From: CAVSRC01 sp963743015
GTDB taxonomy: Bacteria; Pseudomonadota; Alphaproteobacteria; Rhizobiales; Kaistiaceae
Direction of reading: 5' to 3'
DNA: 64,000 bases
NCBI GenBank assembly: GCA_963743015.1
Contig: CAVUOD010000014.1
Location: forward strand, 496,001-560,000
Shown piece after piece: positions 1-8,169 of this stretch. Position numbers and translations under genes: made by a program. Each line of letters opens with the position of its first letter. The first letter of the stretch is position 1. The notes beneath the pieces were generated by a model. That model searched no databases, was not told the origin of the DNA, and saw only the letters and a list, made by a program, of their open reading frames with translations.

Positions 1-636
1 CGCCGGCCGCAAGCCGAGCATTGTGCCGCGGTCGGCGGCGCCCTCGCCCGGCTGCACCTTGCCGGAACCGATTTCGCGATCCACCGCAAGAACGCGCTGA
101 CCGTCGACGGCTGGCGGCCGCTCTACGCGCAGTGCGACGGGCGCGCCGACAGCGTTGCCCCGGGGCTGGCGGCCATCATCGAGGACGAGCTCAACGAGGC
201 CGACCGCGCCTGGCCGATCGACCTGCCGCAAGGCGTCATCCATGCCGACCTGTTTCCGGACAATGTCTTCTTCCTCGCCAACAAGCTGTCGGGCCTCATC
301 GACTTCTACTTCGCCTGCAACGACATGCTGGCCTATGACATTGCGGTCTGCCTGAACGCCTGGTGCTTCGAGGTCGACGGCTCGCTCAACGTCACCAAGG
401 CGCGGGCGCTGCTCACCGGCTATACCGCCGTCCGCTCGCTGAGCGACGCCGAGATCGATGCCCTGCCGATGCTTGCCCGCGGCGCGGCGCTGCGCTTCCT
501 GCTGACGCGGCTCTACGACTGGCTGACGGTGCCGGAGGGGGCGCTGGTGGTGCCCAAGGACCCGCTGGAATATTACCGCAAGCTGCGCTTCCACCGCAGC
601 GTCAGCGACGCCTCCGCCTATGGGCTCGGCCGGTGA
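1..636 (+). CDS. thrB: Homoserine kinase, C-terminal part
   Basis: ThrB phosphorylates L-homoserine with ATP, the branch step to threonine, in the cytosol. The reading frame is open from base 1, so the N-terminus lies outside the window; 211 residues are seen of a family length near 320. The catalytic-loop motif of the APH/choline-kinase-like fold, HADLFPDNVFF, is followed by LIDFYFACND, the usual metal-binding DFY/DFD segment. The last codons overlap the GTG start of rnhA in a GTGA arrangement, which implies translational coupling. The thrB-rnhA order is common in Rhizobiales. Confidence 0.95.
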   Translation, partial: RRPQAEHCAAVGGALARLHLAGTDFAIHRKNALTVDGWRPLYAQCDGRADSVAPGLAAIIEDELNEADRAWPIDLPQGVIHADLFPDNVFFLANKLSGLIDFYFACNDMLAYDIAVCLNAWCFEVDGSLNVTKARALLTGYTAVRSLSDAEIDALPMLARGAALRFLLTRLYDWLTVPEGALVVPKDPLEYYRKLRFHRSVSDASAYGLGR

Positions 637-1121
637 CCGGCAAGCGGATCGCAATCTGGAGCGACGGCGCCTGCTCGGGCAATCCCGGGCCGGGCGGCTG
701 GGGCGCGGTGCTCATCTGGAACGGCCACGAGAAGGAGCTGAAGGGCGGCGAAGCGGAGACGACCAACAACCGCATGGAGCTGACCGCGGCAATCGAGGCG
801 CTCACTGCCCTCAAAAAGCCCAGCGCCGTCGACTTCTACACCGACTCGCAATATCTGCGCGGCGGCGTCACCGGCTGGATCGCCGGCTGGCAGAGAAACG
901 GCTGGAAGACGGCCGACCGCAAGCCGGTCAAGAATGTCGACCTGTGGCAGAAGCTCGACGAGCTTCGCCACAGGCACGAGATCGAATGGCACTGGGTCAA
1001 GGGCCATGCCGGCACGGACGGCAACGAGCGCGCCGACCAGTTAGCGCGCGAAGGCATGGCACCGTTCAAGCCGAAGAAGAAGCCGAAGAAAAAGAAGGCT
1101 GCGGCAGACGCCAAGCCGTAG
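633..1121 (+). CDS. rnhA: Ribonuclease HI
   Basis: Cytosolic endonuclease that cuts the RNA strand of RNA-DNA hybrids (R-loops, primers). The protein is 162 aa, close to the family length. The acidic catalytic residues are visible: D11 in SDGACSGNPGPGGWG, E49 in NNRMELTAA, D71 in YTDSQY, and a final Asp in GNERADQLA, preceded by HWVKGHAG. The C-terminal tail is very lysine-rich (KPKKKPKKKKAA). The GTG start at 633 was chosen because it overlaps the thrB stop by four bases and sits directly before the conserved first beta strand; upstream in-frame sequence is only thrB read in another frame. Confidence 0.96.
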   Translation: MTGKRIAIWSDGACSGNPGPGGWGAVLIWNGHEKELKGGEAETTNNRMELTAAIEALTALKKPSAVDFYTDSQYLRGGVTGWIAGWQRNGWKTADRKPVKNVDLWQKLDELRHRHEIEWHWVKGHAGTDGNERADQLAREGMAPFKPKKKPKKKKAAADAKP

Positions 1122-1148
1122 CCCGGATGAAGCGCAGCGCAATCCGGG
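1122..1148. repeat. Short palindromic intergenic repeat
   Basis: CCCGGAT and ATCCGGG arms flank a GC-rich centre, immediately after the rnhA stop. Sequences of this type, starting CCCGGATGAAGCG, are scattered between genes in many Rhizobiales genomes (known from general familiarity, not searched here). It may help end transcription between the convergent rnhA and peroxiredoxin genes, although there is no T-tract. Confidence 0.6.
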
Positions 1149-1167
1149 TCAGGCGCCAGGCGCCTCT

Positions 1168-1194
1168 CCCGCACGGCGCTCCGCTTCGTGCGGG
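1168..1194. repeat. Inverted repeat between convergent genes
   Basis: An 8-bp perfect inverted repeat, CCCGCACG and CGTGCGGG, with an 11-base loop lies just before the peroxiredoxin stop codon. Together with the repeat at 1122-1148 it fills the short space between two convergent genes. A stem-loop role in transcript ending or 3'-end protection is inference only. Confidence 0.45.
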
Positions 1195-1206
1195 CGACAA
1201 GACGCG

Positions 1207-1701
1207 TCAGGGCGTTATCTGGCTCAGCATGGTGGCCGCACCCGTCGCCTGGATGCCCTTGCCGCCTTCCGGCTCGAAATTGAGCGTCTTCACCACGCCG
1301 TCCTCAACCAGCATGGAGAAGCGCTTGACGCGCGTGCCCAGGCCCACGGCCGAGAGATCGACGTCGAGGCCGAGCGCCCTGGCGTAGTCGGCATTGCCGT
1401 CAGCGACGAAATCGAGCTTGTCCTCGGCATTCAGCGCCTCGCCCCAAGCCCGCATGACGAAGGCGTCGTTGACCGCCATCACCACGATGCGGTCGATGCC
1501 GTTGTCCTTGAGCGTGGCGGCATTGGCGATGAATTGCGGGATGTGGGCGTAATGGCAGGTCGTGGTGAAGGCGCCGGGAACGCCGACAAAGACCACCTTC
1601 TGGCCCTTGAACAGCTCGTCGACCGTCACCTCGCGGATTTCGCCCTCGCCCCGCTTTACGCGAAACGAGCCCGCGGGGAGGCGCTCGCCCACCTTGATCA
1701 T
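1207..1701 (-). CDS. Peroxiredoxin, Prx5-type (redoxin domain)
   Basis: Thiol peroxidase that reduces hydrogen peroxide and organic hydroperoxides, probably cytosolic because no signal peptide is seen. It has 164 aa. The peroxidatic cysteine is C49 in the motif PGAFTTTCHYAHIPQF, which matches the Prx5 pattern PGAFTPTCS with two substitutions. There is no obvious resolving cysteine or fused glutaredoxin domain, so it probably uses an external thiol. The ATG at 1701 is preceded by an AGGAG ribosome site at normal spacing. Confidence 0.9.
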   Translation of the reverse strand: MIKVGERLPAGSFRVKRGEGEIREVTVDELFKGQKVVFVGVPGAFTTTCHYAHIPQFIANAATLKDNGIDRIVVMAVNDAFVMRAWGEALNAEDKLDFVADGNADYARALGLDVDLSAVGLGTRVKRFSMLVEDGVVKTLNFEPEGGKGIQATGAATMLSQITP

Positions 1702-1746
1702 GTCCGTCTCCTGATTGAATGGCTGCGATGCGGTGCGGATAGGGAC

Positions 1747-2598
1747 CTAGTTTACCGCACGTGTGTCGCCGAGAGCCAGCGTCTGTTCGACGGCGCGGCC
1801 ACCGGTCGCCATGGTAATGCGGATCCTGGCGCCGGCGATCGGGGTCGTGGCTCCGAGGCGACTGAACTTGACGTCGAAGAGCGCCTTGCCGCCATCGTTG
1901 CCGACGAATGCCGGTGCATAGGGCGCCCAGTCCTCGGGACCCTCGACCAGAAACTCCGGCTTGGCGCCGTCCGGCACGGTGGCAACGACCCGGAACACCG
2001 GGCGGACGTCGGTGCCGCCTGTGCGGGCAATGCTGTCCACCGCAAAGACGCCGGGCTTCGCCGGACCCGGCAGACCGGCGCGCGCGGTCACCAGAATGGC
2101 CTCGCTCGCCGGGTCGTTCTCGCCCGGTGGCACCGTCAGATGCACGGTAACCTCGTCGGGGACGCAGACCTCGGCACAGACGCCGAGATGCATGGTGAGG
2201 GCGAGCGCCACCGGCTTGGACGGGTTGGCGACGGTGGCGCGGAACGGCAGGACCACGCCGCCGACATAGACGTTGGTCACGCTGTACCCATCGTCGACGA
2301 CCTTGGGCACCGGAAAGGAGATCGCCGGCTGGTCGAGGTTCTCCGAGGCAGAAAAATCGAAGGCGGGTGCAATCCCGGCGGTGCCGGGGTTGCGCCAATA
2401 GGTCTTCCAGCCGGGCGGCAGAGCGATCTCGATGGCGCCGTTGAGAATGCCCTTGCCGTCGGCGCCGGAAGCGACCAGCCGGACCCGGCTCTTCTGACCC
2501 TGGGCCCAATCGCCGGTTGCAGCGACGGCGGGCGCAACAAGCACCAGCATCAGGACGACGGGCACCGACCAAAGGGATGTTTTCAGACGTGGTTTCAT
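1747..2598 (-). CDS. Periplasmic DsbD N-terminal-domain-like protein
   Basis: Predicted exported protein of about 283 aa. An n-region MKPRLK and a hydrophobic segment (residues 8-25) ending in APAVAA look like a signal peptide. The mature part resembles the isolated N-terminal domain of the thiol-disulfide reductase DsbD: PPGWKTYWRNPG near residue 55 and a cysteine pair in GVCAEVCVPDE near residue 140. No transmembrane DsbD-beta or thioredoxin domain follows. It probably handles thiol redox exchange or copper-related cytochrome maturation in the periplasm, but the partner is unknown. An alternative start lies four codons upstream at 2610; neither has a clear ribosome site. Confidence 0.75.
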   Translation of the reverse strand: MKPRLKTSLWSVPVVLMLVLVAPAVAATGDWAQGQKSRVRLVASGADGKGILNGAIEIALPPGWKTYWRNPGTAGIAPAFDFSASENLDQPAISFPVPKVVDDGYSVTNVYVGGVVLPFRATVANPSKPVALALTMHLGVCAEVCVPDEVTVHLTVPPGENDPASEAILVTARAGLPGPAKPGVFAVDSIARTGGTDVRPVFRVVATVPDGAKPEFLVEGPEDWAPYAPAFVGNDGGKALFDVKFSRLGATTPIAGARIRITMATGGRAVEQTLALGDTRAVN

Positions 2599-2796
2599 GG
2601 AGCGGACCATAGCGCGCGAACTGCCAAGGCGTGATCAACACGGGCTGGCGGCGCCTTCATTTGTTCGTGAGGCGCATCTTGTCGCAGCCGCCTGCGGCCC
2701 GGCTGTTGCCTGCGTGCCATGATCGTCAGGCGCATGCAAATCGCACCGTTGCGATGGTTCCATCCGGCCGGGAAAGGCTCTACGCTCGCTTCCACT

Positions 2797-3408
2797 ATGG
2801 CCATGCCTTCGCAAACTGCTCCCAAAGGCCGAGGTTATCTCGACGGCCAGTTCCTCATCGCCATGCCGACGATGCAGGACAGCCGCTTTGCCCGTACCGT
2901 CGTGTTCATCTGTGCCCATTCGCCGGACGGCGCCATGGGCATCACTATCAACCAGGCGGCGCCCGAGGTTACCTTTCAGGATCTGCTGGTCCAACTCGAT
3001 ATCATTCCGGAAGGCCCGGAGATCAGGCTGCCGCCACCGGCGCGCCGCATGCTTGTCCACCGCGGCGGACCGGTCGAGACCGGCCGCGGCTTCGTGCTGC
3101 ACAGCGCCGATTATTATGCCGAGAACTCGACCCTGCCGATCAGCGAGACCATCTCGCTGACGGCGACGCTGGAGATTCTCAAGGCGATTGCCGCGGGCAA
3201 CGGACCGGAGAACGCGCTGCTGGCGCTGGGCTATGCCGGCTGGGCGCCGGGGCAGCTGGAAAGCGAGATCCAGGCCAATGGCTGGCTGCACTGCCCGGCC
3301 CGCTCGGACGTGATCTTCGATCCTGACCTGGAAGGCAAATACGACCGCGCCCTGGCGCTCATCGGCGTCGACGTGACGCGGCTTTCCGGCGAAGCCGGTC
3401 ACGCTTAG
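2797..3408 (+). CDS. YqgE/AlgH family protein (UPF0301)
   Basis: A 203-aa conserved protein of the YqgE/AlgH family, whose biochemical function is unknown although AlgH has been linked to exopolysaccharide control in pseudomonads. Diagnostic stretches are GQFLIAMPTMQDSRFARTVV at the N-terminus, HSPDGAMGITINQ, VHRGGPVETGRGFVLHS and a C-terminal GYAGWAPGQLE followed by NGWL. The ATG at 2797 begins just ahead of the conserved domain; an in-frame ATG at 2719 would add 26 arginine-rich residues and cannot be ruled out. Confidence 0.88.
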   Translation: MAMPSQTAPKGRGYLDGQFLIAMPTMQDSRFARTVVFICAHSPDGAMGITINQAAPEVTFQDLLVQLDIIPEGPEIRLPPPARRMLVHRGGPVETGRGFVLHSADYYAENSTLPISETISLTATLEILKAIAAGNGPENALLALGYAGWAPGQLESEIQANGWLHCPARSDVIFDPDLEGKYDRALALIGVDVTRLSGEAGHA

Positions 3409-3510
3409 GCGTTCAGTCCCGGTATCGGCTGAGGCGGGCCGGCTGTGCGACCCAAATCTTGCAGGCCTGTTCCTGCCGGTTCAGCCCCTTGAGGGTTTCA
3501 GGCGGCACAC

Positions 3511-3538
3511 AAAAAAAGGGGCGCGTGATACGCGCCCC
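3511..3538 (-). terminator. Intrinsic terminator of the curlin-repeat gene
   Basis: A perfect 9-bp stem (GGGGCGCGT / ACGCGCCCC) with a GAT loop lies at 3518-3538. Read on the minus strand it is followed by seven U residues (plus-strand A-run at 3511-3517). It lies 24 bp after the curlin-gene stop codon and is the best-formed rho-independent terminator in the window besides the one after groEL. Confidence 0.9.
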
Positions 3539-3562
3539 CTGAAGCTTCTGTTGCGCGATCGT

Positions 3563-4832
3563 CTATTGCGTGATCGTCGCCGTATTGCCAGTGCCGCTCT
3601 GCGTGAAATTCGCGGTGCTGTTGTTGTGGTTCTGACTCACGAAGGCGACGTTTTCGCTGCCAAACTGGGTGGCGAAGATCTGGTTACTGTCTCCGTGCTG
3701 GACGGTGTAGAGCTTGTTCAAGTCGCCAGTCTGGGTGCTCGACAGAAGGTTGTAGTTGCCAGTCTGGCTGCCGAACGCCCACAGTTTCATGCCGGACTGG
3801 TGCGCATAGTACTCATTGCCGGTCCCGGTCTGGGTAATGGGTTGGTAGTCACCATTCGATGACACCAGCGGGTTGGGGCTGCCGTCTGGCCAACCGGCCT
3901 CGCCGCCGATGAAGTTCCACCCGGTGTTGCCGTCGCTGCTTATCTGGTTCGAACTCGAAGATGTTGCTGCTGCCGATCTGGTTTGCGTCGACGCTGTTCG
4001 ACGCCCCGGTCTGCTTGACAGTCATCACGTCTCCGTTGCCGTAGCCTTGCCCCAGTGCGGCATAGTTGACGCCAGTCGGATTGGTGCCTCCAATGCTCTG
4101 GTTGACGGTGATCGTGCTGCCGGTCAGTGCCGCCAGGGAGTGCGGCGTGTTGGCAGGATCGAAGGGATCACCGTGGGTCCAACTCCACAGATCCGGCCCC
4201 GTTGCTCCTTGCCGGATCCACAGATCGGCATGGGCCGTCTGAGTTCCCGTTATCTTGTTGTTGGTGCCGCCCTGGCCGATGCTGAAGACAGCGGCTTTCG
4301 GGGCGTACTTGTAGCTCGTCTGGGTGAGATCGATCTTGCTGCCGCTCGCAGTCCTGTCTTGCAGGATCACATTGCCGTAGGAACCATTGAACCACGGACC
4401 ACCGCTGCCGCCGGGACCAACCGCACCGTTGTTCGCGCCCGTCTGCTTCAGGCTGACGGTGCTGTTGTTGCCCTCCTGATCGATCTCGGCACTGTTGGCG
4501 GTGCCGGATTGAAAGCCGGTGATCTTGTTGCCCGAACCCGCGTGGACGAAGCCAGCGATGTTGGGGAGCTCCGAGTTTGTCCCGGAGTTCTGGTTGATGA
4601 CCAGGCTGTTGCCGCCGGACCCCGTTCCGTTTTCCTGAAGAAACGAATTACCCAGACTACCGACTTTGTCGCTCGTCCCGCCGCTCTGGTCGATATGCAC
4701 GACCTGACTGTTGCCGGTCTGGGTGAGATACACGGACCCACTGCCGGCCGCCAGTGCCGCCGAAGCAAAGCCGATCGCGATCGCGCTCACGGATGTCAGC
4801 AACAACCCGTTCATACCCCTGTGCTTTTTCAT
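3563..4832 (-). pseudogene. Curlin-repeat (amyloid-like) secreted protein, frameshifted
   Basis: The start at 4832 (ATGAAAAAGCAC) has an AGGGAG ribosome site six bases upstream. A signal peptide ends in ASAALAA near residue 28. The rest consists of degenerate curlin-associated repeats of the form Q-x-G-x-x-N, for example YLTQTGNSQVVHIDQSGG, EIDQEGNNSTVSLKQTG, TVKQTGASNSVDANQIGSSN and, in the last third, ITQTGTGNEYYAHQSG and NFTQSGTGNTATITQ. Such repeats in CsgA/CsgB proteins stack into extracellular amyloid fibres. The frame breaks at about 3950; deleting one base there (in GAGTTCGAACC on the coding strand) joins both halves into a continuous 422-aa protein. No csgG/csgE/csgF secretion genes are in the window. 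Asparagine, glutamine, serine and threonine content is far above that of the neighbours. Confidence 0.78.
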
Positions 4833-4868
4833 GTCCATCTCCCTATGCGCCATTGCATGCACCCAAAC

Positions 4869-4892
4869 GTCAACGGCACGCTGGCCGTTGAC
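4869..4892. promoter_or_regulatory. Perfect inverted repeat upstream of the curlin gene
   Basis: GTCAACGGC and GCCGTTGAC form a perfect 9-bp dyad around a 6-base centre, 37-60 bases upstream of the curlin-gene start. It could be an operator for a dimeric regulator or a 5'-leader hairpin. There is no coding sequence here. Confidence 0.5.
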
Positions 4893-5296
4893 ATGATTTC
4901 CCGCGCGACCACGGCATGCTTTGTGCCGCGATTGCTCGCATCGATCCGCTTCGCGCCGACGTTGCGCCCCTCGTTGGGGACTCACAATCATAAGGCGGTT
5001 ATCGCGAATATTACCCGCATAAGTAGGCACAGCCTCATGGTTAACGCAAGCTTGATTCTTCAGTGGTGCGCCGCGGCACCAAAGCAAGGCAGGCGATTGG
5101 CCAAAGTCTGGAAAAGGGCTGCTTTGATATCAGGGTCTGACGAGCCTGCGGGCGGGCATCCCGGATTTGCGGTGACGGTGACCGTGCACCGTTTTTCCCG
5201 CTCTGCTTGAGCTTTCGGGACGTCACCGGCCCGTGCGTTGCAGGGGCGATTCTGTTCGCAGAGACCCCCGCAGGACGCCGCCGCGCCCGGAGCCGG
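4893..5296. other. Intergenic region upstream of the curlin gene
   Basis: No gene is supported here. The segment at about 4980-5060 is clearly richer in A+T than its surroundings and probably holds the minus-strand promoter of the curlin-repeat gene. A possible pair of boxes, TTGCGT and TACTTAT with about 16 bases between, can be read on the minus strand, but the match is weak. The part from 5100 to 5296 is ordinary GC-rich spacer after the SURF1 gene, with no clear terminator. Confidence 0.35.
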
Positions 5297-6088
5297 TTAC
5301 GTCGCGGCCCGTTTCCCCGCCCGCCTTTCGCTCAGCCGGCGCCACAGATAGGGGAGGTAGACCAGCGCCAGGCTGAATGCCAGGCCATACCAGGTGATGA
5401 GATAGCCAAGGTGGTTGTTGGGGAAGCTGACCACCGTCTCGCCGCCCTGGGGCAGGCCGCCAGGGCGCGCCGGATCGAAGCGCTCGTCGATGATGTACGG
5501 CGCGACCTGCGCCGCCGGCAGGCCCTGGGCCGCCGCATAGAGCGCCGGATCGCGCGAGAACCACTGGTTCTTCGCAGCGTTGTCGGCGGGCATGAACCAC
5601 GACCGGCGGCCGGGCTGGCGGAGCGGACCGACGACGGTGGTGGTGCCCGTGACCTGACCTTCGGGGCGCGTCGCCGGATCGGCCTTGGCCGCCGGCACGA
5701 AGCCGCGATTGACATAGACGATCCAGCCGGCAGCGGTCTCAAGCGGCGTCATGACGAAATAGCCGAGGCCGCCGACCGGACCCTTCGGCTCGGTGAGCGT
5801 GTAGAGGACGTGAATCTCGTGGGCGTTGTCGAAGCGGCCGGTGACCGTCACCGGCTGATATTCGCGCGCGGCCACATCGAGGGTCGGCCAATCCTTTGGC
5901 CCGGGCGCGGGCAACGGATCGGCCTTGAGACCGGCGCTGACGCGGGCGATCAGCGCGGTCTTCCAGTGGAGACGCTGCACCTGCCAGGTGCCGAGGCCGC
6001 AGAGGATGGCGAAGGCGATGAATGCGGCCACCGACTGCCAAAGCAGGCTGTTGCCGCTGCCGGCCGGTTTTGCTGGTGCCTGTGCCAC
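5297..6088 (-). CDS. surf1: SURF1 family cytochrome oxidase assembly protein
   Basis: Inner-membrane assembly factor for haem insertion into subunit I of the aa3-type oxidase. It has 263 aa with the typical two-helix topology: a first transmembrane segment near residues 13-33 followed by GTWQVQRLHWK, a large periplasmic domain, and a second segment near residues 230-250 (YLITWYGLAFSLALVYLPYL). The family motifs GLGYFVMTPL and VNRGFVP are present. The GTG start at 6088 lies eight bases after the DUF983 stop, with GAGCC before it. It is the last gene of the oxidase operon. Confidence 0.93.
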   Translation of the reverse strand: MAQAPAKPAGSGNSLLWQSVAAFIAFAILCGLGTWQVQRLHWKTALIARVSAGLKADPLPAPGPKDWPTLDVAAREYQPVTVTGRFDNAHEIHVLYTLTEPKGPVGGLGYFVMTPLETAAGWIVYVNRGFVPAAKADPATRPEGQVTGTTTVVGPLRQPGRRSWFMPADNAAKNQWFSRDPALYAAAQGLPAAQVAPYIIDERFDPARPGGLPQGGETVVSFPNNHLGYLITWYGLAFSLALVYLPYLWRRLSERRAGKRAAT

Positions 6089-6096
6089 GCGCCGGC

Positions 6097-6480
6097 TCAG
6101 CTGTCGGAGATGCGGCCGAGTTCCGCCCGGTGGCGATATTGCTGGGCGATCATCAGGCCCTTCAGCGGCCGCAGCAAGCCGATCGACAGGCCGAGGACCA
6201 GCGGAACGAGGATGACGGCCATCAGCCAATAGGGCGGGTTGAACGAGAATTCGATGACCAGCGCCAGACCGACGACGACGAAGCCGACGAACATCATGAT
6301 GAAGACCGCCGGCCCGTCGCCGGCATCGGCGAAGTCGAATTCCAGGCCGCAGTTCTGGCAGTGCGGCGCCACGGTGAGGAAGCCCTGGAACAGACGCCCC
6401 TCGCCGCAACGCGGACAGCGCCCGTGCCAGCCGACCGAGATCGGCTGCGGCGGATAGATAGCCTTGTCCTCTGTGGTCAT
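6097..6480 (-). CDS. DUF983 family membrane protein
   Basis: A 127-aa protein with a zinc-ribbon-like cysteine set at the N-terminus (CPRCGEGRLF then HCQNCGLEFDF) and two transmembrane helices near residues 52-75 and 80-100. The family regularly sits between ctaE and surf1 in alphaproteobacterial oxidase operons, as here, which suggests a role in oxidase biogenesis; the actual function is not known. The ATG at 6480 fits the family N-terminus; the preceding in-frame sequence overlaps ctaE coding DNA. Confidence 0.9.
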   Translation of the reverse strand: MTTEDKAIYPPQPISVGWHGRCPRCGEGRLFQGFLTVAPHCQNCGLEFDFADAGDGPAVFIMMFVGFVVVGLALVIEFSFNPPYWLMAVILVPLVLGLSIGLLRPLKGLMIAQQYRHRAELGRISDS

Positions 6481-6502
6481 CGTCCGTCCGAACGGCGGGC
6501 CC

Positions 6503-7342
6503 TTATCCGTGATGGATCGGTGCGCCCCAACCGCCCCAGATGTAGATGCAGAAGAACAGGAAAAGCCACACCACGTCAACAAAATGCCAGTACCAGGCGG
6601 CCGCCTCGAAGCCGAAATGCTGCTTCGGACTGAAGTCGCCCTTGACCGCGCGGATAAGACACACGGTCAGGAAGATGGTGCCGACGATGACGTGGAAGCC
6701 GTGGAAGCCGGTCGCCATGAAGAAGGTGGCGCCGAAGATGTTGCCGCCGAACGAGAACGGCGCGTGGGCATATTCGTAGGCCTGCACCGAGGTGAAGGTG
6801 GCGCCGAGAACGACCGTCAGGACCAGCCCCCAGATGAGACCCTTGCGGTCGTCGTGAAGCAGGGAGTGATGCGCCCAGGTGACGGTGGTGCCCGAGGTGA
6901 GCAGGATGAGCGTGTTGAGCAGCGGCAGGTGCCAGGGGTCGAAGACCTCGATGCCCTTCGGCGGCCAGTGACCGCCGGTGAATGTCGCCTTGGCGATCTG
7001 AATGGTGCTGTCGGCCGAAAGGCTGGAATCGAAGAACGCCCAGAACCAGGCGACGAAGAACATCACCTCGGAGGCGATGAACAGGATCATGCCATAGCGC
7101 AGGCCAAGGGCTACGACGCTGGTGTGGAAGCCTTCGTGCGCTTCCTTGATGACGTCCCGCCACCAGACCAGCATCGTGTAGAGCACGCCAATGATGCCGG
7201 GCGCGACGAACCAGACGCTGGCGCCGTGCATGAACGAGATCGCGCCGACCGCCAGAACGAAGGCCGAGATGGCGCCCAGCACCGGCCACGGGCTCGGGTC
7301 AACCAGGTGATAGGGATGATGATTCGCGTGCGCCTCAGCCAT
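6503..7342 (-). CDS. ctaE: Cytochrome c oxidase subunit III
   Basis: Integral membrane subunit of the aa3-type oxidase; it stabilises subunit I and is linked to oxygen entry. The 279-aa protein has seven predicted transmembrane helices. Recognisable segments are HHPYHLVDPSPWPVLGA near the N-terminus, WWRDVIKEAHEGFHT, GMILFIASEVMFFVAWFWAF, ATGFHGFHVIVGTIFL, and the ending YWHFVDVVWLFLFFCIYIWG. A GGGAG ribosome site precedes the ATG. It follows ctaG by about 50 bases in the operon. Confidence 0.97.
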   Translation of the reverse strand: MAEAHANHHPYHLVDPSPWPVLGAISAFVLAVGAISFMHGASVWFVAPGIIGVLYTMLVWWRDVIKEAHEGFHTSVVALGLRYGMILFIASEVMFFVAWFWAFFDSSLSADSTIQIAKATFTGGHWPPKGIEVFDPWHLPLLNTLILLTSGTTVTWAHHSLLHDDRKGLIWGLVLTVVLGATFTSVQAYEYAHAPFSFGGNIFGATFFMATGFHGFHVIVGTIFLTVCLIRAVKGDFSPKQHFGFEAAAWYWHFVDVVWLFLFFCIYIWGGWGAPIHHG

Positions 7343-7393
7343 GGTTCACATGCTCCCAGATCGTCCCCCGCCGCCCCTTGGCAATAACGGGCA

Positions 7394-7993
7394 TCAAAGC
7401 GGGTTTTCCCCCGATGTCGTCGCCGCCGAAGCGACCGGTTTCGGCTTAGCCGGATAGAAACTGTACGACAGTGTGATGGTCGTGATGTTCTCAAGGTTCG
7501 GATCGTCGGCATAGGCCGGATCGACGAAGAAGCTGACGCCGAGTTCCTTCTGCTGGCCAGGCGCGAGGGTCTGGTCGGTGAAGCAGAAGCAGGCGATCTT
7601 GTTGAAATAGGCGCCGGCCTGATCGGGCGCGACATTGAAAGCCGCCGTGCCGGTCTCGGTCCTGGTCGTGCGGTTCTCGGCAAGGAACGAGACGTTGCCG
7701 ACCTCGCCGAGCCTCACCTGCACCTGACGCTTCACCGGGCGGAAGCTCCAGCCGAGATTGTTGCTGATGTTGCTGTCGAAGCGCACGGTGACGACGCGAT
7801 CGAGAATCCTCTTGGGCGCGGCCTGCGCTACCCGCGTGGTGCCGCCATAGCCGGTCACCTGACAGAAGATGCGATAGAGCGGCACGGCGGCAAACGACAT
7901 GCCGACCATGCCGGCCACGAACACCGCGCACACTGCGGCGGTGAGGCCGAGGTTGAGGCGCCGGCGCGGCTTTGGGTTGGCTCCGTCCGTCAT
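7394..7993 (-). CDS. ctaG: Cytochrome c oxidase assembly protein CtaG/Cox11
   Basis: Copper chaperone anchored in the inner membrane that delivers copper to the CuB site of subunit I. It has 199 aa: an N-terminal transmembrane helix (residues 16-36), then a periplasmic beta domain. The copper ligands are in the diagnostic CFCF of KIACFCFTDQTLAPGQ, and FCQVTGYGGTT follows the helix. The ATG at 7993 begins three bases after the stop of the small CoxF-like gene, so the two are translated together. Confidence 0.96.
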   Translation of the reverse strand: MTDGANPKPRRRLNLGLTAAVCAVFVAGMVGMSFAAVPLYRIFCQVTGYGGTTRVAQAAPKRILDRVVTVRFDSNISNNLGWSFRPVKRQVQVRLGEVGNVSFLAENRTTRTETGTAAFNVAPDQAGAYFNKIACFCFTDQTLAPGQQKELGVSFFVDPAYADDPNLENITTITLSYSFYPAKPKPVASAATTSGENPL

Positions 7994-7995
7994 GG

Positions 7996-8169
7996 TCACA
8001 TCGGTGGCGTCATCACGTTCTGACCAAGCCGCACGATGGTCAGAAGGAAGAACAGAACCACCAGAACGGCGAGCGCAATCGCGGTCGCCAGCGAGCGTGC
8101 GCGTCGCCGCTTCTGTTGCGCCTCGGTCAGGCGCAGGCCGTCGTCGCCATCCGCCGTCATGACCGTCAT
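7996..8169 (-). CDS. CoxF-like small membrane protein
   Basis: A 57-aa protein with a charged N-terminal half (LTEAQQKRRRARS) and one transmembrane helix (about residues 28-48), ending NVMTPPM. Its ATG overlaps the ctaB stop codon in an ATGA arrangement, and the next gene, ctaG, begins three bases after its own stop. A small single-helix protein at this exact place, often named CoxF, is typical of alphaproteobacterial oxidase operons. Its function is unproven; a role in haem A or copper assembly is inference. A second in-frame ATG lies three codons downstream at 8160. Confidence 0.82.
   Translation of the reverse strand: MTVMTADGDDGLRLTEAQQKRRRARSLATAIALAVLVVLFFLLTIVRLGQNVMTPPM

Noticed and set aside
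3563..4832. Tandem DNA repeats or CRISPR-like array in the curlin gene
   Set aside because: The periodicity is at protein level only; DNA units are too different and no constant repeat/spacer pattern exists.
5207..6232. A 341-codon open frame opposite SURF1
   Set aside because: Shadow frame; its start lies in spacer with no ribosome site, and SURF1 motifs are clear on the minus strand.
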